Assembly (NCBI RefSeq): GCF_001949145.1
Contig: NW_019091375.1
Coordinates: forward strand, 2,227,443-2,291,442
DNA: 64,000 nt
Direction: 5' to 3'
Origin: Acanthaster planci
Taxonomy: Eukaryota; Echinodermata; Asteroidea; Valvatida; Acanthasteridae
Below, piece by piece: positions 46,048 through 58,200 of this stretch. Both the position numbers and the translations under genes were made by a program. The notes under the pieces were generated by a model, which had not been told where the DNA came from, made no database searches, and saw nothing but the letters and a program-made list of their open reading frames with translations. Position 1 is the first letter of the stretch; each line of letters begins with the position of its first letter.

Positions 46048-46475
46048 GCGGAAAGCCCGGATAACGCCGGAAGCGGCTCCATCATCGCAACCGTGTACAT
46101 CATGATCGAGGGACAGCAGGAAACCAACGACATCTTGTTGACGGTATCTGAGGGCGATGTCGCCTACCCATCCACGACCAAGGCACCAACCACGTTGGAG
46201 GTGGTCCCTATTACAACGCAGGCCGTCCCCACCAAGCCTGAATCAACCATTGGCTGCAACCTTGGGGCTGCAGCCACGACATAAGTATCCCTGTACGCCC
46301 TCTTTCGGGCTCGGCTGGCAAGAAGATGACTGTACTAAGGAAGCGTTCAATAGCTTACACGGGACAACCCTGACCTGGGGACGGCCGTGTACGTGCTGTG
46401 TGAAACGAAGTAAGCTTTGGGGACGAGGGTATATCCCAGTCTACTCTTGCAAGCCCACCAAGCACAACCTTTGAA
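46048..46475 (+). pseudogene. Unidentified GC-rich coding-like island
   Basis: After a good acceptor (gcgtttgtaattcag|) an open frame encodes AESPDNAGSGSIIATVYIMI, a Thr/Pro-rich linker (STTKAPTTLEVVPITTQAVP) and then stops at 46282. In the neighbouring frame the sequence continues as a cysteine-containing stretch (YPCTPSFGLGWQEDDC ... WGRPCTCCVKR) to a stop at about 46472. GC content is visibly higher than in the flanks. It looks like one coding exon with a frameshift, or two overlapping exons, from a secreted or surface protein with a mucin-like linker. I do not recognise the family. Confidence 0.35.
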
Positions 46476-46479
46476 AGTT

Positions 46480-48110
46480 TTTGGACTGGTGACACGTGGC
46501 TCAAGGCTTATTAAGAATCTTTTGTGCTGTTATTCCAACTTTGGGTTATTTGATTTCACCCATCACTTCAGTCAGATCATATGCAGAATTAATACATATT
46601 TGTTTTGAGCATACACATTTCTGGTAAAAACAACCAGACACAGACACACGGAATTGCAGTGCATGCATCCCGTCGTCATGCAGGAATCATTTCCTTTGAA
46701 CATATTCGATAACCGCAGTCTGTTACGTCACAATTCGTTGACACTTCAAGCTAGGCATACTGAAGTGTCACAGCAAGAGTCGCTTGTGCTTGCTATGATC
46801 TGCTAGTGCAGTTTTATTAGATGGCTAATTTAATACCATAAGCTTTGCTGCCTCATTTATCCAGACGTTTAAAACCCTCCAAAGAGGCATCTAGGTCAAT
46901 TTGTTTTACGCAATTCAGCACGTTGTGACCAAATTGCCTCAGAATTAGTTGTATTTCAACGATCCCATGATTCAACGTCTTTTTCTGTTTCTTTCAGAAT
47001 AAATCAGACAGAGGCCTTCCTAGGCAGACCTCTCAGTATATTTTGAGAGGGATGTGTCCTTTTGGGGGGGGGGGGCGTGGTCTGGCTTGAGGCATCTACG
47101 TCAATTTTAGACACAATCCTGCGCTCTGTGATCAGGTTTTCACCGATTTAGTTGTAGTTAATTAAACGAGTCATATTCAATGTTTCTTTTTATGTTTCTT
47201 TCGAAATAAATCAGACGGAGGCCTTCCTAGTATGTTTTATGAACGAAGTGTCCTTTTTGGACCGTGGTCTGCAGTGGGGGGGGGGGCGGAATCCGACAAA
47301 CTAAAAAGCAATATTAAAATACACGGGAAATTCCCACTTCACGTTCTTGAAACACCGTGACTCACTCATCCAAGGCCAACCCTTGCATTTGTGTTCGGGC
47401 TCGGTAAAATGACCGCTGGTTGGCTCCTTTTTTATACTGAGACGTTGCATGTCCAGGGTTTTTTTTTTTTTTTTTGGTTTTGTTTTGTTGTGTTTTTATA
47501 TATATATATACGTCAGTGGTTTCAGTCACCGCCAGGGCAATCCGATGATTGACACCCCTCTCAAAAGGTAGGTGGCGGAAAAGTCAGGAGAAGTCACAGG
47601 AGTTCGATCAGGTGATGCGTGGCAGTTGGTAGAACAATCAGATCACATGATTTCTTAGGTTGTTTGGTCACGTGCTGTCTCGCCAGAGGGTCTTAAATAC
47701 TTAAATTACTGATGTCCATATTTGTGACCAAATTCACAATTCGCTCTCTGGTCGTTAGTATGCTGTCAATATTCTCCACCAAATTTGCAACTCGCTCTCT
47801 GGTCGGAAATATTGCCACGATTTTTTTTACAGCAAGCTAGCCGGAAATGAAGAGTTCACACGTATGCGCACTTTTTTGGAATGACCTCAAGTCATTATTC
47901 GGCTTGGCAGATTTGACACAACGCAGGGGGCACAATGTTAAAAACCAATTGCTGTGTCTATAGCCGTGCAGCTTCTCTCTCCACCTGGCTTGCTGAGAAA
48001 AAAAAAATGAGGTAATATTTTTGCCCGGAGAAACGAGTTGTGCATTTGATCGCACATATTGACGTTAACATTGACGATTGGCGATGTCCCTCTAGGGCCA
48101 CCATACTTTN
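46480..48110. other. Intergenic, nothing recognised
   Basis: Contains poly-G runs at about 47061 and 47276, a poly-T run at about 47459, a short TA repeat at about 47498 and a near-duplicate 'aaataaatcagac(a/g)gaggccttcctag' at about 47000 and 47204. No gene is supported. Position 48110 is a single undetermined base. Confidence 0.45.
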
Positions 48111-48111
48111 G

Positions 48112-48327
48112 CCGTGTCCTAATGAGTTCCTTTCACTGTTACTGCATTATAAATGATGGAGCTCATTCCATCTTCGTTACAGAAGAAAGACATAATGCTA
48201 TCACTGCAATGATTGGAGATACCTAACTGATGAAGCGGTTTGGAAACATAAGGTGAGGTAAAATGGTAAAAGACTGTCAGACTGTCAGTTCTTGATTATC
48301 TTCCTTTGCTTTCCTTCCAGTAGTAAA
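48112..48327 (+). repeat. Duplicated block, second copy of 44839-45047
   Basis: Begins two bases after the undetermined base at 48110 and matches the first copy closely. This placement suggests a contig join or a collapsed or duplicated haplotype segment. Confidence 0.9.
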
Positions 48328-48351
48328 GTATTATTGGTATTGGTGATGACA

Positions 48352-48516
48352 TTCAATGCACCTAAAATTAAAGACAAAGAAACCAAAACCGGTAATTATC
48401 TTATAAGATTAGCCGCACATATGAATCATTTCGGCACAAAAACAAATTTAACTGCTTTCATTTTAGATTCAAAATATTGTCAGTCTTGTTTCTTATTTTC
48501 TTCTGGTAATTGGTGA
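48352..48516 (+). pseudogene. Coding-like fragment, unidentified
   Basis: An open frame encoding NYLIRLAAHMNHFGTKTNL and FILDSKYCQSCFLFSSG to a stop at about 48514. Protein-like composition, no recognised family and no start. Probably a decayed transposon or gene fragment. Confidence 0.25.
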
Positions 48517-48887
48517 GCTTGAAAATCGTTCAGTAAGCACTTGAAGAACCCAACGTATCTAAAAAATTCAAGCCTGGTACATCACTTGGCCTGAGTCTTC
48601 AGGCTCTATTTTAGCATGATGCGTGATTGCTGAAGACAGGGTTCATTTTCGGAAAAACCACTCTTTATAACGCACCAACTCCACCCACGAGATGTTTTTG
48701 CGCTTTTGTATTGTGCTTAATTGACAGGTCCGAAGGTACCTGCTGAATATCGTGCAAAGAACAGGGATGGCTTTGCCATAGTTGTTTGTAGATTAACGGT
48801 TCTACTAACAGTTAAACCATTTATCTTGTGACTGAAGTTACCACACTTTTGCAATTTTTTTTTCAATTGAAATGTCAGAAGCCCACC

Positions 48888-49218
48888 ATGGTATTATGGT
48901 ACACTGCACTTTTTCTCCACGCTGTTGCTTTGATGGGGTTTAAACGTCTTGACACCGGGGCGATGTTAACTGGGCAGGCCCAACAGATAAAATCTCATAC
49001 TTTCGACAAACTGGATACCGACGCGCCAAGAGGCAGAGTCATCGCGTCGTCGCTGCGTACATCTAAGATACGTTGTGCCTCCGATTGCGCGGCCACAGCC
49101 GGTTGTACACAATACTGCTTCGAGCTGACAACAGGTCGTTGCTTGGTGGAAAACGCTACTGTGGTCCTGTCATCCGAAAGTCTGAATAGCACTGGAACTT
49201 GCTACAAGAAGACCTCAG
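48888..49218 (+). CDS. PAN/apple exon with signal peptide
   Basis: Encodes VLWYTALFLHAVALMGF as signal peptide, then RGRVIASSLRTSKIRCASDC, AATAGCTQYCFE, GRCLVENA and GTCYKK. The spacing of cysteines and the 'C..C....GC..Y.F....C.L' pattern fit a PAN/apple domain. The exon ends in phase 1 at acctcag|gtgggt. Confidence 0.65.
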
Positions 49219-52200
49219 GTGGGTTCCTTAAATCCGAATTATCCAGACAATTTTGAAATAACAAACGATTCCATGCCCATAAATGGACAGGAAAGTAGAC
49301 TTTGAGCAAAAGCGTGTTTTCAAGATCATTGAGGGGAACGTAGCACACGGACCCAGAGAGGTTGAGTTGTGCTCAGGCCACCAGCTCTGGTCCTGCACCA
49401 AAGTTATAAAAATAAAATACTGAACAAGAAGTAGGTTTAACGAAATAACGACATCCTGCAATGGGTTATTTTCTGTACATATTGATCTTTTATATGGATA
49501 GGCGACTGTTATGCGTTACCTATGTGCCCAACTAACATCTGGACAATTAACAAAAGCGACAGGCTTGCCCACTTGAAATTTTTTCAACGTGCCCTTGAAA
49601 GTTTTCTTTCATTCTTAGTGAAACACTCGTCTGAAATCAAAAGGCCTTACATGTGTTGCCATAAGGATAAAGGGGTCATGTTTACGCATGCGTAACCGAG
49701 AGTGTAAAGATAAACTTCCTGTCATAATATGATAAGGGATACGTTTACTTAACTATATGCTCTGGGATGTTTGGATGTTGCCACATGTGCAATCACAGTA
49801 AAAAAAAAAAGTAAATACCATGTCTTAGATGGTGATCATATGACGTTTTCCTGTCCATATGACTTCTCTCCTCTTCTGAAGCAGTAAAAGGAGAGATATC
49901 AGCATTTGGTTTCTATTTATGAGTAATGGCGAGATGTCATTCATGGCAGAACAGTAGTGACTCCATAGGCCAAAGTCTGGTTGTAAATTTATATCACACT
50001 TTTCTGCATTTGTGGGAGTAAGTTCCAATTTCACTTTTCGTTGGCTTTAACAGCAAATTCAGACAACAGAAATGACCGATCTTTTGAAACGTCTGTAGGT
50101 TATTTTAAAAGACAAATTGATAGATTCATTTTCTAATGCTCTTTTGACATGGAGTGCTTTGTGTGATAGAAGTAAATAACACCCTAACAAATATTGATGA
50201 AAATATTTTCTATGTACCATCTTCTTGCCAACTCCAGTGGAAAGAAGTAGTTAGATTTTGTTGGAATAGTTTTGTTAAAGGAAGCGAGTTGTGTTTAAAA
50301 AAGAAAATTACCAAATACAAATCAAAAACAAAGCAAAACAAAACAAAACAAACGACAAGGTTTTACATCCCTGTTCTATCTTTTTGTCTATAGCTTGTTG
50401 ACAAAATGTTGTTATTGCAGAAGGTTTGTACCGGAAAAAGACGGTTGGGATGGTAACGATTCTATTGGCCAAGCCGTTGAAGAAATAACTGACCAAGTCA
50501 ATGCACTTACTTTAAAAGACTTGTGACATGTAACCTCCCTCTAAAGCTAGCTGTATTCAGCATGATTCCCTTAAAAGAAAACAACCAGAGGTGTCAAGTG
50601 ACCCGCTGTGGAAATACAACGAATCCAAGGTGAGGGATTTAGTATGTTCTCCTAATACAGGGCACAAACTAATTTTGAAAACATCGTCATGGTCATCGGG
50701 AGCATTTAACGCGTAAATTTGTACTGACTCTTTCTAATTACAGTTTGTTTAAATACAGATTTGATAAGCCAAATTCGACGTATACTACTACTTAAAGTCT
50801 TCAAAAGTAAATCTGGCTTTTAGTCGTTGTAGTCTGTCCGAAATGTGTTTCCTAATTACAGTCATTTGCAAAAGGTTAAGATCACCTGAAATTTTATTGG
50901 TTTTTCTGTCACGGGGCCGGCTTTCAAAGGCCCCATAAACACGACAAATTCCCACAGCTTCTTCGTCAGCGGGATAGACAAAACCTGATCTGTGTGTGCG
51001 AAATTAGACGTACAATGTGTTGCTTTTAGTGCGTGGATGCCACAAATCATCGTAACTGGATGAGATCGTATATCGGGTAATAGATGTCTGATGGTACTCA
51101 TAACTCTGACCATGGTGCTTAATGAACAGCCCCCACATGCAAAAAAGGTTATAGTGAGATAGTGTTCATCACCATATGAAAACCTTGCTGTTGTACTTAT
51201 AGTTAGTACATATAAACCAAACTAGCACATGTGCTCGTAGTTATACCTTCTAGCGGTCCGTTCCACTGTGAACGGGTCACTCAAGCATGTTCACCGCATT
51301 GGTCCTGCTATAAGTACCCCTGGTGCTTCTTGTCTACGCTGAATAAATGACGCTGAGGCTTAACTTGGCTTTTTTTTTTTCTTCACTACACTGCAGTCGG
51401 AACAGTCGTCACGTCCAGCTTTTGTTCCGTCACCTTAGCGGACCGCTTCCGCCACGGCATTACGGTTATGGGTATTGATACTTTCTCTGTTTGATCAAAG
51501 CACGCGGTCTTGCCTTACGTAGATTACAGGCTGCCTATAGCGTTCACCTGTTGTGCACAGACACTTTTATGCACATTCATAGACACCATAGAACAGCTCA
51601 GGAGACAATGAAAGATGGAAGAACAATATTGTTACATGTCCAACCGCGTGACCATAGTACTGGACTTACACTTACAGTGAACGCATAACATAATTCAGGC
51701 GAATTAGGCTGAACACTTGTAAAAGTTTGTCAGTAACATTCTGGCATTCGGACAACGTGTCCTGTCATTGTAGTTGAGCCTTGATGGTCAGCCTTTCGAT
51801 GCTTGGCAGGCCACACATTGCCACTCTGTCCCGCTACTTGATGTTGCAAATATGAGAAGCCATATCTGGTAAAATCGCTCCAGCTGTTGACTGGGGACGA
51901 TTGCTTGTCCACAAATTACAGCAGTAGAGTAGAGCTTTCAAGACTCTGTAAATAGCGATCAAGTATGAAATTTAATGCTGCGAGTTTGCGACAGTCTCTT
52001 CATCAGTTATACAAAGGCAATGCTTGTGTCAGAAATGCACACTGAGACCTCTTTATCAATTGATCCGTTGATAGTCACAGTATTGACTCGGTAACTAAAC
52101 TCCTCAGCAGTTCCAATCTCTGTGGTAGTTATAGTCACTGGCCCATAGAGTGGAGAGTACCTGTCTGGGAGTGTTAGAAGGGCGGCTGAAATATATGGCT

Positions 52201-55200
52201 TCTGTCTTGCCCAGGCTGACGGTAAGGCCAAGGTGTCTGCAAGATTTTGTGTAGCAGTTCATTATGTACTGGATGTCCCCCGGGGAAATAGATGCTAAGG
52301 ACAATCGTCCGCAAAGAGGAATTCCTCTTGGAGGAATTAACTCCCTCAGCAGAGCCTTCAATACTTTCCTTCTCCTGGATCCTCCACAAATTGAAGAGTT
52401 TTAATTACCACTAGAGCGAAAATGGATAGAGACTCCTCTATCATAGTCCCTGAAGGCATCCGAAAGCGTTGCCGCAAACATGAGGGAAAAGAGGGTAGAT
52501 GCCAACACGCATCACCGCTTGACTTCACTCTGCACAGAAAATGGTCGATATATATCCCGTTTTGCTAGATCTTGGCTTGCATTCCATCATGGAAAGAGAC
52601 AGGTGGCAAGGCCATCCTCTCTGGGCTGCCGAACATGCCAAGGTTTCTCCATAAGACCTCTTGATAAACAGTGTCAAAGGACAAGGTGAGATCAACAAAC
52701 AGCATTATGAATGACAGGTAAATGCTCTTGGCACTATTTGTGTTGCGGACAGATACCCAAGACTAAGTGGTAAGTACCTCTGCATGAGCAGAGACCACAT
52801 TGAGATTCAGGAGCGAGCTGCAGTCTCAGCTACGTGAGTAATGAGCCGGTTGAGGATAACTCTCGCCAGGAGCTTACCTGCGTTGCATATCAATGATATC
52901 CCACGGTGGTTTTTGGACGACATCGTCTCCCCTTCCTCTGCAAATGTGTACGATAAATGCACTTAAAGTTCCAAGGCACGCCTCCACCCTACAGTATTGT
53001 ACCGTGCCTCATTTTTTGAAACGTTTGAAGGCTGTCCATCAGGTCAAGGAAGATCAGCGAATGAGCAATGAACCGGCAGCTGGGGATAAACGATCCCTTA
53101 TTCGGAAACACAAGACTGTCTGTTAAAAAGCATGTTGAGTACCATGACAACAAAAGCTGGAAACCTCGGCAAACTAAAGGTAGCTTTCCATATGCTCGTT
53201 TTGAGTGCGTTGTGCCTACAATGCGTTCACGCTCTTCACTTTCACAAATGCAAAATTTGACAACAACATGACGCACGTGTGCGTTGCGTTCGGCCTCAAA
53301 ATCGCTCCGGGGAGATTTTCACGGATATGCAACACCACGCAAACAAAGCTGCAGTCAAATCAAGTCCACTCTTAACAGGAAATTCATATTCTAAAATGAG
53401 TAAGAAATATTTGACACATTTTATTAAAGTCTGTTTAATTAAATAACAATTAAAACACCGGGAAAACCTAACTACATACTCGGGTACATGTTTAATTAAT
53501 CTTATGTAACACTTTTATTGTGGGAACACTTTCTTTCAAGAATTAAACATGCTTGCTGGATGCATGGTGTCTGGTGTTTTGCAACAAGTAAATTATCAAA
53601 TAAATATCTATAAAGGTCATTTAGCAATATAATTATGATAAGACACCTGTACATTTCAGCCTTTTTATTCGCTTTTAATAATTTCAGTCAGAGAATGTCT
53701 TTTGTATGAGTGGTACTCAAGGTATTTTCTCTTGTACAGTCTGCGAAAAGTGTGCAACAAATTTAACACAAATTGTCTTATTAAATCAGATTTTCATTTT
53801 CAGTCGGGTTTAATGGTGGGCAAAATAAAAAAAACGATGTATACCGTATTATCAAAAACATAAAACATTATAAATATTGTTGCAATGCCTTTAAAAACAA
53901 ACACAATGCACAAGGAACGAGTAAAATAAGGCAGCCTGGCATGTAAAATCTCAGAAGTATCCTAGGTATGGTTCGAAAAAATATGTTCCACATGCCGCTT
54001 TAATACCATTGTCAGATTTTTTTTACATTTGTTCATGGCGGTGGCAGAATATATTTTCCATGTTATTTCTTTTAGAATAATTTTAGCTGATTAGTCCAAA
54101 TCACATCAATGTTGTCTTCAATTATGCAACTACCACTCATAACAGAATATAGCAATAATATACAATAGTTTTATGAATATTCGCTTAACGTAAACGGAAG
54201 TCAAGACTTATGGATTCAAAATAACGGCCCCCAATCACGCGTGAATGATCACTCTGAAAATATTTTTTTCATCCTAGAAGACAAAACGGAAAATGGTAAA
54301 CCTGATCGGAATTTATACGTTTTTCCTTTCTCTTAAAAATCATTAATAAAGGAAACTACTTTGTTTAAATAAACGAGTAACTTGAAATTTATGAACAATG
54401 CAGTCACTTGGTAGCGGGTTTTTTCAAAGGAAGTCGAGAACAGTCTGTCATATACATGGAACCGAAATCGTACTTGTTTTCTGCACTAGAGCCGCTCGCA
54501 GTTGCACATCAGTGAAATGGTGCGTCATCTCACCAACAGGATTTGGACATTGTTAGTGGCCTTGTCTGTATAGAGACAACGATCAACTTCATTGGCCCCG
54601 TTAATTAAGACACCTGTGTTCACACCTACCACTTCAGAAATTTGGCAGAGTCGTTGTCATTTTTTGTTTCTTATTAAACACGCCGGCAATCAAGTGACTA
54701 TACCAAAACCCATCATCGGAGACCTTCCGCTTTGCGTGAAAGTTTGCTGAATTTATAGCTGAGAAATCTATTAAGGCTTCAGATTTCATTTTTTGATGTG
54801 TTTCTTGCTAATCGTAAGGAATATTTAGGAGAAAAGAAGACAAAGATGTTTAAGCGCATTACATACTTGTGAACGTGAAAAGGGCATTTTACAATCGAAA
54901 TTGTTCTCCAGTTTTTCCACACGTGCCGCATATCTTGGTAATTGTAAGGATGTTTGAAAAAGGATACAATATAATGTCTGAGCTGTTGCAAATTGTCCTT
55001 CGTTCGTTTTTTTCGATTACAACTTTGGCTCTCTGTCCATTAATGGTCGGCCATGATTTATGATTTATGCGCACATGTGCATGTACATGTACACCATGCG
55101 CATCAACGCACGTATACACGAACCACTGCGGACAAATGATTTCCCCACAATGTTTTCACTTAAAAATACTCTTGACAATACTACTGATGTTTTTATCAGG

Positions 55201-58200
55201 TCTTACGACACACGGTATTGGTTTTTTTTTTATAAATTTGAGAGGTGGTTTTAAAATGGGAAAGACCATGGATATATTTTCTTTTAATTCTGATCTTGTT
55301 TGTTATTTTCTCCTTACTTTTTCAGAATTTGTGTAAAATGTTGTGCATATGGGTTCATATTATACCATTGTTTAATGTTGTCTTATCAAGTTTTAGTTAT
55401 CAGGTTATCTCCGTGAACTTTATTTTTTTTGTATTATGGTGTCCATCCGCAGAAGAAAAAAAACGCCGGGATACTGTCCCACATTGTTTGCTTCGAAATG
55501 CTTCGTAATCAAGTGCATATACGTTAACTCTACACTAAGTGGTAAAAAAAAAGCCATGGGAGTGTGTGTGTACGTGAAGTGAGTACCTGAACTGCGGGTC
55601 TGCTTCACGCGATTCCATAAAAAATAACTAAATAATGAAGCCACGCGATGTTATTCCTTAATTGAAGAAATATAATGAACGGTAGACGAGTTCGCGGCTT
55701 ATTATAATATTCTCTTTTAGCTATTAGAAACACTGTTTAAAGGATGAGACCATTCTGAACCAATATCTGGCAAAATACGAAAATACATCCCGATATGATG
55801 TTTGCTTGTTTGTTTTTGTCTAACAAACATCAACGGTAAGCGACAACAAAATAATTGGGGTTAATTGGATACGAGTTTATACCAGTCTCTATTTTTTTGC
55901 CCATTTTTACTGCAATTATGTTATAGCCAATAATTGACATTGGTGCAAGCATCTTCCTTTTTCGTATCTCGCTGAAATGTTTGAGATGACAATTCTAGCC
56001 AGTGACCATTGTTTAATGCACGATTCCCTTTATTGATATTTATAGACCTCGTTACATTATTTTGCATAATGTACATCAGGAATGTTTCTCTCAGTGGTTG
56101 CTCTTACTTGCTCCCTATGCGGTAGTTGTTCATAAACAGACAGTGCATCATCATGCTTTGCTCGTTTCGATTGCTCCTCCAAGAATTCTTCTTCGTCCCC
56201 TTCTTCATCGTCATTAAGTCAGGTAAATTGGCTATTAAAGCTTCTTTTGACTTCTTTTGAGCGATTAGTCATCAGGTGGTCTCTAGCAACATATGCCAGG
56301 CATGTTATTCATTGATTTTAGTTTGTCTTGAGGACTCCATGGTGTTTAGTTTTGAAAAATAAGAATTAAAAAAATATTTTTTTTAATCCGTAGAGAGGCT
56401 TTCCCTCACAAACTTGACGTCAAAAACATATCTATCCTTGTGTGAGCCTTGGGTGCACGGTGTGAGAGCGAGAAAGGAAATGAGCAGCAATTTATTATTT
56501 TTTTTGCTTGGTTAATTCTATAGCTACGTCAGATCCAGAGCGGTGTTTTGGTGGTTGCTGGGGCAACGGCTAGAGACAGAGTCGTGTTTTGCTGGTACCA
56601 AGGCTGAATCCGGGGAATAATTCTGGATCAAGACAATTTATGCAGAAGGACGTGGGGGCGGTTTTGGTCGCTCCTTAAAATGAGCCTTGTGAGGGTTGTT
56701 TAGGTTCGAGATTTTTTTGGGTCGGGTTTCAGAGTGTTGTCACCACGTATACAATGAATGAAAAATGGTGTTGTTTTTTAAATTAAAAAAAATCCTCAAT
56801 GAGGTACCCAAGGGTCTTTTTTTACGTTTTTACAAATTGACAAAAAAATGAAAAAAAAAAAATGTGTGTGTGGGTATGAATGGAAAATGTGTATGGTCCC
56901 GGTCCCACATACTCCCACTTCCGTGACTAAACTTCCAAGTACACATGTAAAGGTATTAATTAAGTTGAAGAGTCTAAATTGAATGGAACCCCTTCTCTTG
57001 TTGTAAAGTTTAAAATAAGCATACGTGTACATGTAGATTCCACTCTAATCAAGAAAAACACGAACTTGCACAAATTAAATTGCATGTGTCTCCTCTTTTG
57101 TTCTCATTTGTGAATTTCAGGAGTAGGGGAAGAAACCCAGAAACGAACATTTCACAGCGGCAGAAATACGGGCACTGGCAGAATTTATAAAAGCAAATAC
57201 CACCAAACTCTATGGGAAGGCAGGACATTGCCCCAAAAGGGTAAGTGCACGCTTACATTATTGTACACTTTGTGTGGAAATAGTTGAATACCCACTCGTT
57301 CCGACTACCCGCTGCTACCTGTAAGTGAGGCTCGTACAGCAAAATAGCCTTTAGGAACTGTGAAGCCAATATATTTTCCTTTGATCCAATACAGTAGGCA
57401 AAATTATAAGTGGGGCTAATCAACGTCAAGAAAATTTGCAAGCAGAGGGCTCGAAAAAACCTCACTCATGTGTTTGCATTCCATCATGCGGTAATATATT
57501 AGCATCACAGTTAGAGCATGGCTATCTCGCTGCACAGACCTCACTTATAAGTAGCGGTGGGTAGTGGGATCGCGTGCAATACCAGTGTATGAAAGGGGTA
57601 CAGTAAATCCTCATCTCTGTAATACTGGTAATTATTTTAAAATGTACATTGTATCTGTTCCTTTGCAACACAGGACACTTGCATGTTTACCCAACCTTGG
57701 ATCCCCCAACAAAGTTTACTAGATCCTTTGTAGAATTAAGATATCATTTTTTTCCGTGGAATCGTTTTAGGATTCAGAATCGGAGGAGTCATCGTCACAA
57801 GAATCCTGGCATAGTTACCACAGCGTATAACTGCAGCTTCAAAAAAAAGTTGCGTCAACAATATCAGCAATAGCAAAAACAATAGGAGCAACGACAGCAT
57901 TGACTCCATAGTGAACAACAGCCCGGACAGCCAAGGGGTCAACAACAGTACTGACAAATTCATTGACACCACCGATAGCAGCAGTAACAGCAACAACACT
58001 CAACGACAGCAAAAAGGCTTCATATGTGTAAAATTGAAGAAGAGTTGCTGAAGATCGAGAAAACAAAGGTCGACATCATGAAACAACAGTTAGATGTTCA
58101 GCGGGATATCCTAGCATGCTTACAATCTCTGTCAGCATCCCTCATCTCTGATTTGATGCAATAATTGCAGTTTGAATATTGTTGTTCTTGAAATATCTTT

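Larger units (their letters stand above)
49219..57120. other. Large intron or intergenic stretch between the PAN exon and the next candidate exon
   Basis: Eight kilobases that hold an antisense LINE (51730-52930), a possible LTR-like segment (51230-51440) and a coding-like fragment at about 50422-50526. The part from 53280 to 57120 is AT-rich and I recognise nothing in it. No further exon with PAN, EGF or discoidin sequence was found. Confidence 0.5.
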
